The translations under genes were made by a program, and so were the position numbers. Positions 9,301 to 17,076 of a DNA stretch of 64,000 nt are shown here, one piece after another. This stretch comes from CAZYTM01 sp964649725 (lineage in GTDB: Bacteria > Desulfobacterota > Desulfuromonadia > Geobacterales > Geobacteraceae): NCBI GenBank assembly GCA_964649725.1, contig CAZYTM010000004.1, forward strand, positions 1-64,000, in the 5' to 3' direction. Under the pieces are notes generated by a model. That model was not told where the DNA came from. It saw nothing but the letters and a program-made list of their open reading frames with translations, and did no database searches. The stretch's first letter is position 1; each line of letters opens with the position of its first letter.

Positions 9301-9817
9301 GGTCGAGCTGGCCGACCGGAGCGAGGTGACAATTTGCGGAATTGTCACCGGGATCAAGGAGATAAACACCAGAAAAGGTGAGAGGATGGGATTTGTCACC
9401 CTGGAAGATCTTACCGGTTCGGCTGAAGTTGTGGTATTCGCCGATATATATCAGAAGGCAGCAGAGTACTTAAAGTCAGAGGAGCCGATTCTGGTGACTG
9501 GAGTAGTTGACGTCGGAGAAAAGTCGAGCAAGGTGATAGCCAGCGAAATAGCAGCTCTTAATGAAATCTCTGCGCGAGCTACCCGCCTGGTTCATTTCAC
9601 CCTGCAGAGTACCGGTCTGCTTCGGGAACAGCTTGAGTCGCTGAAAGAGATTATCAGCAGACATCAGGGGAGTTGCCGGACATTCCTCCATCTCGATCTG
9701 CCACCGACAACCAGGACCACCATCAATCTGCCTGCATCCTGTGCGGTGGAGGCGAGCGAAAATTTACTTATGGAAGTACGTAATCTGTTCGGCTATAATG
9801 CCGCCACGTTCGAATAG
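6347..9817 (+). CDS. dnaE: DNA polymerase III alpha subunit
   Basis: This is the replicative polymerase catalytic subunit, about 1156 residues, the normal DnaE1 length. The N-terminal PHP domain starts FVHLHLHSQYSLLDGA, the palm contains the catalytic PDIDVDF, and GPGRGSAAGSLVAYA, SGMKSML and the YGFNKSHSAAYALIAYQTAYLK thumb/fingers segments are intact. A helix-hairpin-helix region and an OB-fold (VTICGIVTGIKEIN) follow. The ATG at 6347 is preferred over the in-frame TTG at 6332, since the protein then begins MSQSAFVHLH as usual and a GGA lies six bases upstream. It is followed 58 bases later by accA on the same strand, an order seen in related genomes. Confidence 0.98.
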   Translation: MSQSAFVHLHLHSQYSLLDGAIRLDDLVKRAKDYQMPAVAITDHGAMFGAMEFYIACQKEGVKPIIGAEVYVAPDSRLNRDYVNSTTPTNHHLLLLCENLQGYRNLCRLVSIGYKEGFYYKPRIDKEVLALYSEGLIALSACLKGEVATHCLRNRPDEARQVAEWYAGLFPDRYYIELQENTLPEQTVANERLVELARGLGLPLVATNDCHYLDREDARAHEVLLCLQTGKTISDPTHMKFSADEFYFKSPAEMAAAFHYAPMALANTLKIAERCELDFDFKTYHFPNYLPPNGLSLDDALKEEALAGLKGRLPAIRGKNPDFTEADEAIYLERLQAELDCIKEMGFPGYFLIVADFINWAKQQGIPVGPGRGSAAGSLVAYAIRITDLDPIPYNLLFERFLNPERVSMPDIDVDFCQDRRDEVIRYVSEKYGRDRVCQIITFGTMKAKAAIRDVGRVLDMAYGEVDRIAKLVPEVLNISLREAIKQEPKLQESADNDPRVKTLLEVAQRLEGLARHASTHAAGVVVAPVDLEEFCPVYKDQKTGSLTTQFSMKYVEKIGLVKFDFLGLKNLTVIDNAVKLIRKEKDPGFDITTLADDDRSSYELISAGNTTGIFQLESSGMKSMLVDLKPSCFEDIIAACALYRPGPLGSGMVKDFIDRKHGRKKVVYDLPQLEPILKDTYGVIVYQEQVMQIARTLAGYSLGGADLLRRAMGKKDPAVMAKEKVPFLEGAKEQGVDQKKAEAIFDLMAKFAEYGFNKSHSAAYALIAYQTAYLKAHYPVEFMAALLTEDMGNTDKVLKNISDCREMGIEVLPPDINASAMSFNVFGKSLRFGLGAVKNVGEAAIEAILDARSSGNFLDLYDFCERVDLRRVNKRVVESLIKCGAFDSTGAKRAVLMVLLEDAMAIGQKIQQERDSAQVSLFGVEELAKSNGNGRGASPDIQEWDEKLRLAFEKESLGFFITGHPLDRYAAEMKRFATASTAVLVELADRSEVTICGIVTGIKEINTRKGERMGFVTLEDLTGSAEVVVFADIYQKAAEYLKSEEPILVTGVVDVGEKSSKVIASEIAALNEISARATRLVHFTLQSTGLLREQLESLKEIISRHQGSCRTFLHLDLPPTTRTTINLPASCAVEASENLLMEVRNLFGYNAATFE

Positions 9818-9875
9818 TAGGTAAGCGGTCGCTGCCTGGTGACAGCTGACAGCCTAGCAAAAGGAGAAAAGCCAC

Positions 9876-10832
9876 ATGGCAATGCAATTTTATCTTGAAT
9901 TTGAGAAACCTGTAGTAGAGCTGGAGAAAAAGCTGCAGGAGCTGCTTGAGCTTTCTGCTTCCAGCCCGGAGATGAAAGGGGAGGTCGTCAAGCTGGAGAA
10001 GAAGCTGGAAAAGATGCGTGAACAGATATTTGCCAAACTTTCCCGCTGGCAGACCGCTCAGGTGGCTCGCCACATCAATCGTCCTTTTACCCTGGACTAT
10101 ATTAACCGGATGTTTACTGATTTCATAGAACTGCATGGTGATCGCAACTATGGTGATGATCATGCTATAGTTGGCGGCCTGGCCTATTTCGATGGCCAGC
10201 CGGTGATGGTGATAGGTCATCAAAAGGGTCGAGACACCAAAGAAAAGGTTTTCCGCAACTTCGGCATGCCCAATCCGGAAGGATATCGGAAAGCGCTCCG
10301 TCTAATGCGCATGGCAGAACGGTTCAAAATCCCCATTATCACCCTGGTCGATACCCCTGGAGCTTTTCCTGGCATCGGGGCAGAAGAGCGTGGGCAAGCC
10401 GAGGCAATCGCCAAGAATCTGCGAGAGATGTCCTGTCTTAAGGTTCCAATCATCGTGGTGATTACTGGTGAGGGTGGTTCTGGTGGAGCCTTGGCAATTG
10501 CCGTTGGGGATCGGATATTGATGCTTGAATACTCGGTCTATGCGGTTATCTCTCCTGAGGGGTGCGCAGCAATTCTCTGGTCAGACGGCACCAAGGGGGA
10601 ACAGGCAGCTGAAGCACTGAAGTTGACAGCAAAAGATATCAAGGAGCTTGAAGTTATCGACGAAATTATCAAAGAGCCTCTTGGCGGTGCCCATCGCGAT
10701 CATGAAGCCGTGGCACTTAACCTTCGTGAAGCGCTGGCGCGAAACCTTGCTGAGTTGAAGAATCTTACGCCAGAGCAACTGGTTGAAGGGCGATATAACA
10801 AGTTCCGGAAAATGTCACGTTTTATTGAATAA
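9876..10832 (+). CDS. accA: Acetyl-CoA carboxylase carboxyltransferase subunit alpha
   Basis: The 318-residue protein matches AccA in full: a coiled N-terminal region (FEKPVVELEKKLQEL), HRPFTLDYI-like and FIELHGDR motifs, then GHQKGRDTKEK, RLMRMAERF, PGAFPGIGAEERGQ and GEGGSGGALAI. It forms an alpha2beta2 carboxyltransferase with AccD, moving carboxyl from carboxybiotin to acetyl-CoA in the first step of fatty acid synthesis. No zinc ribbon is expected in this subunit, and accD is not in the window. The start has a strong AAGGAG. A terminator-like hairpin follows at 10853, so it likely ends the dnaE-accA transcript. Confidence 0.98.
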   Translation: MAMQFYLEFEKPVVELEKKLQELLELSASSPEMKGEVVKLEKKLEKMREQIFAKLSRWQTAQVARHINRPFTLDYINRMFTDFIELHGDRNYGDDHAIVGGLAYFDGQPVMVIGHQKGRDTKEKVFRNFGMPNPEGYRKALRLMRMAERFKIPIITLVDTPGAFPGIGAEERGQAEAIAKNLREMSCLKVPIIVVITGEGGSGGALAIAVGDRILMLEYSVYAVISPEGCAAILWSDGTKGEQAAEALKLTAKDIKELEVIDEIIKEPLGGAHRDHEAVALNLREALARNLAELKNLTPEQLVEGRYNKFRKMSRFIE

Positions 10833-10852
10833 CAGGCAACAGCTAGAGAAAC

Positions 10853-10904
10853 AGGGCTAACGGCCAGATGGTAACTAATCCATTCTGAACCGTTAGCCTT
10901 TTCT
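10853..10904 (+). terminator. Terminator-like hairpin between accA and the pseudouridine synthase
   Basis: A nine-base stem GGCTAACGG/CCGTTAGCC encloses a second small stem (AGA-GG with CC-TTCT) and is followed by TTTTCTCTTT. It ends a few bases before the ribosome binding site of the next gene at 10909, so some read-through or a promoter within the hairpin region would be needed for that gene. Confidence 0.65.
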
Positions 10905-10918
10905 CTTTGGGAGTTAAA

Positions 10919-11659
10919 ATGCTTGAACGTCTGCAGAAAATACTTGCCCAGGCAGGAGTTGCTTCTCGTAGAGAAGCTGAGGGTTTTATAACCGCCGGTA
11001 GAGTTACAGTTAATGGCAAGGTTGTGTCAGAGTTGGGGAGCAAGGCTGACCCTGAAAAGGATACAATACTTCTGGATGGTCGGTTGATAAAGAAAGAAGA
11101 GCGAAAAGTCTACCTGATGCTATACAAGCCTGCTGGCTATGTTACCACTCAAAAAGACCCTGAAGGACGACCTGTCGTAAGATCGCTTTTATCTGGAATT
11201 CCTGAGCGTGTATATCCGGTAGGCAGGCTTGACTACAATACCGAGGGGCTATTGCTTTTGACCAATGACGGTGATTGGGCACAGATTCTCGCCCATCCCA
11301 GTTACGGCGTAGAAAAAGAGTACCATGTGCGGGTGCGGGGTAAGGTTGCAACAGGGCAGCTCAAAATGCTTGCATCAGGTGTCGATTTGGATGATGGCAG
11401 GGCAGCTACGGCAAAGGTGAAGATAATCAAGGAGAGTGACAGTAATACCTGGCTCTCACTGGTAATACATGAAGGTCGAAATCGACAGGTACGCAGGATG
11501 TGCGAGGCAGTAAGCCTCTCGGTAGTGCGGTTGAAAAGGGTCCGGATCGGTTTTTTACAACTTGATTCAATGCGCCCTGGTGATTTTCGTCTGCTTACAG
11601 CTGCAGAAGTTGCCAGGATTGCAGGGCAAGCTGTATCGGCTGATAAAAAAACAAGGTAG
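10919..11659 (+). CDS. rluB: Ribosomal large subunit pseudouridine synthase, RluB/RsuA family
   Basis: An N-terminal S4 RNA-binding domain (about 1-60, QKILAQAGVASRREAE) is followed by an RsuA/RluB catalytic domain. The catalytic aspartate lies in GRLDYNTEGLLLLTNDG, and KEYHV and HEGRNRQVRRM motifs follow. It isomerises uridine to pseudouridine in rRNA, by family most likely in the large-subunit peptidyl-transferase region, though the exact site cannot be read from sequence. ATG 10919 is preferred to TTG 10907, because GGGAG lies five bases before it. It is convergent with the response regulator gene that follows. Confidence 0.93.
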   Translation: MLERLQKILAQAGVASRREAEGFITAGRVTVNGKVVSELGSKADPEKDTILLDGRLIKKEERKVYLMLYKPAGYVTTQKDPEGRPVVRSLLSGIPERVYPVGRLDYNTEGLLLLTNDGDWAQILAHPSYGVEKEYHVRVRGKVATGQLKMLASGVDLDDGRAATAKVKIIKESDSNTWLSLVIHEGRNRQVRRMCEAVSLSVVRLKRVRIGFLQLDSMRPGDFRLLTAAEVARIAGQAVSADKKTR

Positions 11660-11675
11660 TTTTATTAGATAGGCA

Positions 11676-12398
11676 TCAGATTTTTTGTTTTTCCTGGAGA
11701 AATGCCCTTAACTCATTGACACGAAGCATGGAAAGCCCTTCGCCGGTTATCTCGATAAATTGTATCCCGATCCCGTCAGGGAGGTTGGGCTTGCTTTTCC
11801 GGGGTGTACTATTAAGCCACGCGACCCTTGACCTTGCCAAATACAATGGTGAATTTGCATATGGTAGCCGAAATGAAACGGCTGCAGCTTGGCCTTTTGC
11901 TACTACTTCGTTTGTTGCGAGGTAGAGTCCGTGCATACTTATATCCAGGCTTTCGCCAGTAATATTAATCCCGTTGATAATAGCATTTACAGACATTCGG
12001 CAAGGGACACGTATCTCGCGACGTTCTATGCTCGGTATAAAACGCCGGGTTTTCTCAAGAAAAAGCCGACCATCTAACGGTTTGGCAATAAAGTCGTCGC
12101 AGCCGGCTTGACGGCAGATCTCCCTATCCTCTTCTCGACTGGCATTACTGATTATTATCACAGGGATACTTTTCAGAAACGGGTCTGCCTTGATGATACT
12201 GCAACAGGTAATTCCGTCCATTACCGGCATGTTGAGATCGAGCAAAACCAGATCAGGCATTTCGTTTCGAATGATTTCCAGCGCTGCCTCACCGTTATGG
12301 GCAGTAAGTATCTGGACCGGTGATGATTGCAGAAACCCCTTTTCCATCTCCAGAAAAAGCGTTACATCATCCACAAGAAGAATTTTTGATCTTTGCAT
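11676..12398 (-). CDS. Response regulator with C-terminal PilZ domain
   Basis: The 240-residue protein has a receiver domain (1-120) with acidic pocket DD at 10-11, phosphoacceptor D54 in LLDLNMP and the conserved lysine in AKPL. It continues into a PilZ domain (about 128-235) that carries both c-di-GMP contacts: RREIRVPCR (RxxxR) and DISMHG (D/NxSxxG). It should couple a two-component signal with c-di-GMP binding; no histidine kinase is adjacent. The output partner is unknown. It is transcribed away from the next AT-rich intergenic stretch. Confidence 0.93.
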   Translation of the reverse strand: MQRSKILLVDDVTLFLEMEKGFLQSSPVQILTAHNGEAALEIIRNEMPDLVLLDLNMPVMDGITCCSIIKADPFLKSIPVIIISNASREEDREICRQAGCDDFIAKPLDGRLFLEKTRRFIPSIERREIRVPCRMSVNAIINGINITGESLDISMHGLYLATNEVVAKGQAAAVSFRLPYANSPLYLARSRVAWLNSTPRKSKPNLPDGIGIQFIEITGEGLSMLRVNELRAFLQEKQKI

Positions 12399-12693
12399 GG
12401 TGTTTTCCGTTTTTTTCTTCTAATAGTATGACAATCTGAAAACTTAGCAACAATAAAAATAGTTTGTATTTGTTAATATTGTCATGTTTCAATATTCTAA
12501 AATACTGCTATGAATCATATATATGCTTCATATGAATATTAAGTATCGAACAAAACGGTACTAAATAATTAATTAGATATGTTTTTGGTGACTGATAGAT
12601 GTGCGGAAGATCATATGCTGGTAAGTAAATATTGTTGTATGTATTGGTGGTTCTGTTGTATGTTTAGCGTAAAATCAAATTGATAGGTGAACT
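12399..12693. other. AT-rich intergenic region, divergent promoters expected
   Basis: This stretch separates divergent genes at 11676-12398 and 12694. It is strongly AT-rich, and I see no open frame, RNA gene or perfect repeat in it. It must hold promoters for both sides, but no unambiguous -35/-10 pair stands out, and I see no c-di-GMP riboswitch core. Confidence 0.4.
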
Positions 12694-13059
12694 ATGCTAG
12701 AAAATGAGATTAAGGATCAGATGGCACTATTTGGGGAAGATGTTGAAGCGCAAGTAATAGCTGCTGAAAAGCTAACTAGTCCTGAAATTAAAATAAGTAA
12801 TTCTCCGGTAGCTGAGGTGCCGACGCGAAGTACAAATACTAAAGAATCGCAACCAATACAACAAAAACGGCAGCGAAGAGCGCGTACCGAGAAAACTCCT
12901 GCCAAGGTAAAGGCGGTTTCCGGGCTGGTTCCAACCGGTGATGTGCGCTTGACCGCCAATATTCGTGAAGATCTGCATCTCAAGCTGAAGATTGCTGCAG
13001 CTAGACGTCGTACAACAATAGGTGAACTTATCGAAGAATTGGTCGATAAGCATATCTAG
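12694..13059 (+). CDS. Hypothetical protein with ribbon-helix-helix-like C-terminal tail
   Basis: This 121-residue protein is of unknown function. Residues about 35-80 are polar and basic (KQRRARTEKTPAKVK) and probably disordered. The last 40 residues (VRLTANIREDLHLKLKIAA...TTIGELIEELVDKHI) look like a ribbon-helix-helix DNA-binding unit of the ParG/CopG type, with an initial beta strand followed by two helices. A role as a small DNA-binding regulator or partition-type adaptor is inference. A weak AGGTG precedes the start. It lies 52 bases upstream of the response regulator-GAF-PAS gene on the same strand and may be co-transcribed with it. Confidence 0.65.
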   Translation: MLENEIKDQMALFGEDVEAQVIAAEKLTSPEIKISNSPVAEVPTRSTNTKESQPIQQKRQRRARTEKTPAKVKAVSGLVPTGDVRLTANIREDLHLKLKIAAARRRTTIGELIEELVDKHI

Positions 13060-13111
13060 CACTATGTTAAGGGTGCTGGTCTGATTATTCAAAGTCCAGA
13101 TTGAGGATGGA

Positions 13112-14632
13112 ATGAAAGTCCTGATTGCCGAAGACAATCCGACTCTCGCGCGCGTACTGGAATCTCTTGTACGAGCTTGGGGTTATGATCTGGAGATCGT
13201 AGCGGATGGCACTGCTGCTTGGCAGATATTAATGTCAGCAGATCCCCCGAAGTTGGCGTTACTCGACTGGATGATGCCGGGGATGAGCGGGGTGGATATA
13301 TGTAGTCGGTTACGTGCGGAAATGCCTGCTGCGCCGATCTATCTGATACTTCTTACTTGTCGGGAAAATCCGGCTGACATTGTGGCAGGGTTGCAGGCTG
13401 GAGCAAATGATTACGTTACCAAGCCATTTGATGCCGAGGAGTTGCACGCGCGGATCCGGGTAGGCAAGAGAGTCGTTGAATTGCAATCGGCACTCTCTGA
13501 CAGAATATCAGAATTGCAGAAGCAACGACAGGAACTCAGTCGGGTCAACAGGGCCTTGACTATGTTATATTCAGCTGCCCAGGCGGTTATTCGTACTGCC
13601 AACGAAATAGAACTTTTGCGCGAGATATGCCGGATTATTGTGGACAATGGTAATTATAGACTTGCTTGGGTCGGCTATCCTGAACCTGGAGTCCAACGCC
13701 GTATTCGTCCTGTAGCGCAGGCCGGATATGAAGATACCATGCGTATTTCATGGGGAGAGCAGGATTCATCTCGCAGCCCAATGAAAACAGCATTAAAGAC
13801 TGGCCGAACAGTTATTCTGAGGCATATTGCCAGAGACCCATACTTTGCTCCGGTCAAAACTGCAACAGGAAGTCATGATTATGCAGCTGTTATTTCATTA
13901 CCACTGATAGTCGATGGGAAGATTGTCGGGGTATTGTGTGTATATTCCAGTGAGGAAACAGCATTTACTGGTGACGAGGAGAAGCTCTTGTCTATGCTTG
14001 CTGAAGAGCTGTCATTTGGCATTGAATCCCTGCGTAGCACTGCAGAAAGGCTTTTAGCAAGAGATGAGCTAAGTCGTGAAAGGGATCAGGCGCAACAGTA
14101 TCTTGATGTAGCCGGGGTCCTTCTGGTTGTCCTCACTCCAGCAGGGAGGATTGCTCGAATAAACAAGAAAGGGTGTGAACTGCTTGAATATAGTGAGCAG
14201 GAACTTATGGGTGCAGAATGGTTGACCTGTTGTGTCCAGAAGCGATCTCGTAAATATGCTGCGGAGCTTATTGATCAATTATTGCAGGGTGATTTATCTA
14301 ACCTGGAATATTGTGAATATCAGGTGGTGACAAAATCCGGTATTGAGCGGGTATTGGCTTTCCATAATGCATTAATGCACGATCCGGTAACGAAAGCTAT
14401 CACTGGAGTACTATTGTCCGGAGAAGACATTACTGCACGCAAGGAAGCTGAAGAAGCTCTCCGAAGAAGTGAGCAGAGTTATCGCGAGCTGTTTGAAAGT
14501 TCTGTTGCCGGCGGTGCAGCCATGGATGCTTATCGTGCTGCATATCTTGTGGGTCGTCGTGCTGAAAATAAAAGAGGTGCTAAGGTTAAATCCGAGGCAT
14601 ATCCTTCCACGCTACTTATTTCCGATGAATAA
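13112..14632 (+). CDS. Response regulator-GAF-PAS protein lacking an output domain
   Basis: In the 506-residue protein a receiver domain (1-120; phosphoacceptor D52, lysine in TKPF) is followed by a coiled linker, a GAF domain (about 160-315) and a PAS domain (about 325-450). It then enters the start of a second PAS (EEALRRSEQSYRELFESSV, about 448-467). After that the sequence loses PAS character, runs through about 40 unrelated residues and stops inside a terminator hairpin. Relatives normally continue into kinase, GGDEF or EAL domains, so this looks like a truncated or re-ended gene. It could still work as a signalling adaptor. Confidence 0.85.
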   Translation: MKVLIAEDNPTLARVLESLVRAWGYDLEIVADGTAAWQILMSADPPKLALLDWMMPGMSGVDICSRLRAEMPAAPIYLILLTCRENPADIVAGLQAGANDYVTKPFDAEELHARIRVGKRVVELQSALSDRISELQKQRQELSRVNRALTMLYSAAQAVIRTANEIELLREICRIIVDNGNYRLAWVGYPEPGVQRRIRPVAQAGYEDTMRISWGEQDSSRSPMKTALKTGRTVILRHIARDPYFAPVKTATGSHDYAAVISLPLIVDGKIVGVLCVYSSEETAFTGDEEKLLSMLAEELSFGIESLRSTAERLLARDELSRERDQAQQYLDVAGVLLVVLTPAGRIARINKKGCELLEYSEQELMGAEWLTCCVQKRSRKYAAELIDQLLQGDLSNLEYCEYQVVTKSGIERVLAFHNALMHDPVTKAITGVLLSGEDITARKEAEEALRRSEQSYRELFESSVAGGAAMDAYRAAYLVGRRAENKRGAKVKSEAYPSTLLISDE

Positions 14633-14650
14633 CCATATCGGTTATTTTTT
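14628..14650 (+). terminator. Rho-independent terminator overlapping the stop codon
   Basis: The stem AATAACC/GGTTATT (28-34 and 40-46 of this block) with a five-base loop runs into T residues. The stop codon of the response regulator-GAF-PAS gene lies in the left arm, and the right arm overlaps the stop of the convergent cytochrome gene. Confidence 0.65.
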
Positions 14651-14920
14651 GTGACATTCAGCACATTTTCGCGGCCCAGCCATTTTGGTCTCATGACATC
14701 CTTTGCAGCTTTTATGAGCCTTGTCTCTGGTGTAAAATCCTGGGATTTTCCCTGGGGCCTTGTCGTGACAATATTTACAGTTTGCTAGCGAATCAGCATG
14801 TTTTTTATGGGTAAAAACTACGAGTCCCTCTTTATTCGGAATATTCATGACATCATTGACCGCCAGTGATGGCGTTGCACTAAGCAACAGCATGTAAAGG
14901 CCAAACGTAATATTCTTCAT
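14642..14920 (-). CDS. Periplasmic triheme cytochrome c7, PpcA-like
   Basis: The 92-residue product (start ATG 14920, after GGAAAGGAT) has a signal peptide ending near PSLA. The mature part of about 72 residues has three CXXCH haem sites (CKYCH, CKGCH, CAECH) and the extra histidines FTHKKH and DKAH that act as distal ligands. The spacing and the motifs APGKIPGF and GPRKCAECHKK match PpcA of Geobacter closely. These cytochromes shuttle electrons through the periplasm from inner-membrane to outer-membrane cytochromes in metal respiration. The longer frame (to 14950) only adds ten residues before the signal peptide. The gene lies just downstream of tRNA-Leu and its terminator, and I see no clear promoter between them. 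Confidence 0.92.
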   Translation of the reverse strand: MKNITFGLYMLLLSATPSLAVNDVMNIPNKEGLVVFTHKKHADSLANCKYCHDKAPGKIPGFYTRDKAHKSCKGCHETKMAGPRKCAECHKK

Positions 14921-14980
14921 AGCATTTCGATCCTTTCCATAATGATGCAATAATCCTTATTTTCATATCACTCTTAACAT

Positions 14981-15028
14981 AAAAAAAAGGGTTTGTGGGA
15001 AAATTTTCATTTCTCACAAACCCTTTTA
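14981..15028 (-). terminator. Rho-independent terminator downstream of tRNA-Leu
   Basis: Read on the minus strand, a long stem (AAAAGGGTTTGTG with CACAAACCCTTTT) is followed by a run of eight T residues. It lies directly after the tRNA-Leu gene and before the cytochrome gene. The symmetrical A-run also allows weak termination in the opposite direction. Confidence 0.85.
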
Positions 15029-15032
15029 ATTT

Positions 15033-15119
15033 TGGTGCCGAAGACTGGACTCGAACCAGCACACGGTTGCCCGCACAAGAACCTGAATCTTGCGTGTCTA
15101 CCAATTCCACCACTTCGGC
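15033..15119 (-). tRNA. tRNA-Leu(CAG)
   Basis: The 87-base cloverleaf includes an encoded CCA. Acceptor strands GCCGAAG and CTTCGGC pair. The anticodon stem CAAGA/TCTTG encloses the loop TTCAGGT, giving anticodon CAG (reads CUG). A long variable arm (GTGCGGGCAACCGTGT) marks a class II tRNA, and the T-loop GGTTCGAGTCC is present. It is transcribed from the minus strand and closed by the terminator at 14981-15028. Confidence 0.97.
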
Positions 15120-15203
15120 TCAAGTGAATATTTTTTTTAACACTGAATTTGCCTTATTGCAAGAAAAAAACTGTCATTGTGCCAGCCAAGTCAAATGCCA
15201 CAA

Positions 15204-16568
15204 TCATAATAAGTTTGAGTCCTTGTCGATGTATTCATCTGCCGGCGACTGATCATCGGCTTCTCCAAGAAGTTGCACCGCCTCTTTGCTGGTAATCTCC
15301 TGGACCCCTTTTAGTTTTCTCTCGATTACACGGCTTCTGGTTGCAGCAGCCTCTATTGTACTACTTGCCTCATGCAGTTTTTTGCGAGTTTTGTCGAGAA
15401 CAGCACCAAAGCTGGCAAATTCAGTCTTAATTGCGCCGAGTAAATTCCATACTTCGCTAGTCCGTTTTTCTATGGCCAAAGTTCGGAAGCCCAACTGAAG
15501 GCTGTTCAGGAGTGCTGCCAAGGTTGTCGGACCTGTGATAACAACCTTGTATTCACGCTGCAATAACTCAAATAGGCCTGAACGCCGCAACACTTCTGCA
15601 TACAGACTCTCAGTGGGAAGAAACATAACGCCGAAATCGGTAGTGTGTGGCGGGTCTAGATATTTATCACGGATATTTTTTGCCATCTCTTTAATGGACC
15701 GCTCCAATTGCCGGGAGGCTTCTTCAACCAGTGCAGGATTCCCCTGCTCCTGAGCATCCTGCAACCGGTGATAATCCTCTTGTGGAAATTTTGCATCTAT
15801 AGGGAGCATGATATTCGGGTGTTGTTCGTCATTGCGTCCAGGAAGACGTATGGCAAATTCAACTCTATTGTTGCTCCCTTGTTTGGTCATAAAGTTTGTC
15901 GCATACTGTTCAGGAGTAAGAATCTGTTCCAGTAGGCTCCCCAGTTGAATTTCACCGAAAGTCCCACGAGTCTTCACATTGGTAAGGACTTTTTTCAAGT
16001 CTCCAACACCTATTGCCAGGCTCTGCATTTCGCCAAGTCCCTTATGGACCATTTCAAGTCGCTCACTGACGATTTTAAACGATTCACCAAGTCTTTTCTC
16101 CAAAGTATCATGGAGCTTTTCGTCAACTGTTGCCCTCATCTGTTCTAGCTTCCGGTTATTATCATCCTGCAGGCTTGCCAACTTCTTTTCAACAGTTTCA
16201 TTAATCTTGTCGAGTTTCTGGATGTTGTGGTCGGTAAGGGTCTTGAGTTGGCCGGAAAAAAGTTCCATCTGGCGCAACTGAGACTCGGATGCTTCTGCCA
16301 TACGGCGTAGAATAGATTCGTTGAAGGCATTGAATGTGGTATTCAGCTCTTCCCGGTTCTGTTTGGCTACAGTAGAGGTCTCTTCACGATGTTTGGCGAG
16401 ATCGTCACGAAGCCCGCGTTCCATTCTTTCCAGAATGCGTTCCAGGGTCTCAAATTGTGGATTTTGTTGGTTGGATGTAGTGCGGGTCGCTCGGACTAGC
16501 AGTGTCACAAGCAACCCGATTATTATAAAGATTAGTAGAACTATGAGATAAAGGAGAGGGTCATTCAT
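15204..16568 (-). CDS. rmuC: RmuC-family DNA recombination protein
   Basis: The 454-residue protein has an N-terminal membrane anchor (about 5-25), a long coiled-coil (30-200) rich in EERLE/LDKINE-type heptads, and the conserved RmuC core (about 200-420) with KTRGTFGEIQLG, LPIDAKFPQEDY, FLPTESLYAE and TGPTTLAALLNSL. RmuC limits inversion recombination and is predicted to be a restriction-endonuclease-fold nuclease; the exact reaction is unsettled. The 53-residue YtxH-like gene lies 45 bases upstream on the same strand, so they may be co-transcribed. The 3' end lies close to the tRNA-Leu promoter region. Confidence 0.95.
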   Translation of the reverse strand: MNDPLLYLIVLLIFIIIGLLVTLLVRATRTTSNQQNPQFETLERILERMERGLRDDLAKHREETSTVAKQNREELNTTFNAFNESILRRMAEASESQLRQMELFSGQLKTLTDHNIQKLDKINETVEKKLASLQDDNNRKLEQMRATVDEKLHDTLEKRLGESFKIVSERLEMVHKGLGEMQSLAIGVGDLKKVLTNVKTRGTFGEIQLGSLLEQILTPEQYATNFMTKQGSNNRVEFAIRLPGRNDEQHPNIMLPIDAKFPQEDYHRLQDAQEQGNPALVEEASRQLERSIKEMAKNIRDKYLDPPHTTDFGVMFLPTESLYAEVLRRSGLFELLQREYKVVITGPTTLAALLNSLQLGFRTLAIEKRTSEVWNLLGAIKTEFASFGAVLDKTRKKLHEASSTIEAAATRSRVIERKLKGVQEITSKEAVQLLGEADDQSPADEYIDKDSNLL

Positions 16569-16612
16569 TTCAGCATTCCCTCGAAATTGAGGGGGTACTG
16601 CTGGGGGTTGGA

Positions 16613-16774
16613 TCAGACAAAAAGATGCTCTTCATCATAACCTAGTTCAAGCTCCTTTTTCTTTTCTGGAGCAAAGAGCAGAGCAATTCCTGCACCTAAA
16701 GCAGCACCGGCCATAAATGACATGAAAAGCGTACTGACAACCGAACAACTTTTTTCTTCACATGCATCAGACAT
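16613..16774 (-). CDS. Small YtxH-like membrane protein
   Basis: A 53-residue frame starts at ATG 16774 behind a strong GGGAGG eight bases upstream. It begins MSDACEEKSC, has one hydrophobic stretch (VVSTLFMSFMAGAALGAGIA, 12-31) rich in small residues, then LLFAPEKKKEL and an acidic tail. The GAALGAGIALLFAPEKKKE pattern is that of YtxH-type small envelope proteins. Function is unknown. It is too short for routine ORF calling but is well supported by its ribosome binding site, hydrophobic profile and position before rmuC. Confidence 0.75.
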   Translation of the reverse strand: MSDACEEKSCSVVSTLFMSFMAGAALGAGIALLFAPEKKKELELGYDEEHLFV

Positions 16775-17076
16775 AATCAATTTCCTCCCAACAAGTTTGA
16801 TTGATAAAGATAAAAAAATGTAAAGATAGTCTTACCGCGAATGAGAATGTCAAAAAACAGTCATATGACGACAGAAAATGTTTGAACACTCTGCTCCCGC
16901 AGAATGCATGTTTAGCAATCTTGTATACTAGAATAGCAAATTATAACAGCGCTGTACAGACCTTTAGTTAAATAAGTATACAAATGACATACCAAAACAG
17001 TTAGTATAAGCTGCAGATAAGCCTAAATGAGCAATTTTATCCAGGAGCCTTTTGTTAAGTTCAATCAATTAGGCGT
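16775..17076. other. Intergenic region without recognised feature
   Basis: About 300 AT-rich bases lie between the SDR gene (minus, ending 17077) and the YtxH-like gene (minus, starting 16774). It should hold the promoter of the latter. I see no open frame over 40 codons, no RNA fold and no terminator with a T-run. Confidence 0.4.

Noticed and set aside
14921..14980. c-di-GMP (GEMM) riboswitch before the cytochrome, common in this bacterial group
   Set aside because: The region is too short and lacks the conserved core.
14880..15252. Open frames reading across the tRNA-Leu gene on both strands
   Set aside because: They span a complete tRNA and its terminator; no ribosome binding site or family resemblance was seen.
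16578..16593. Hairpin CCCTC-GAAATT-GAGGG between rmuC and the YtxH-like gene
   Set aside because: It has no T-run on either strand, and the stem is only five pairs.
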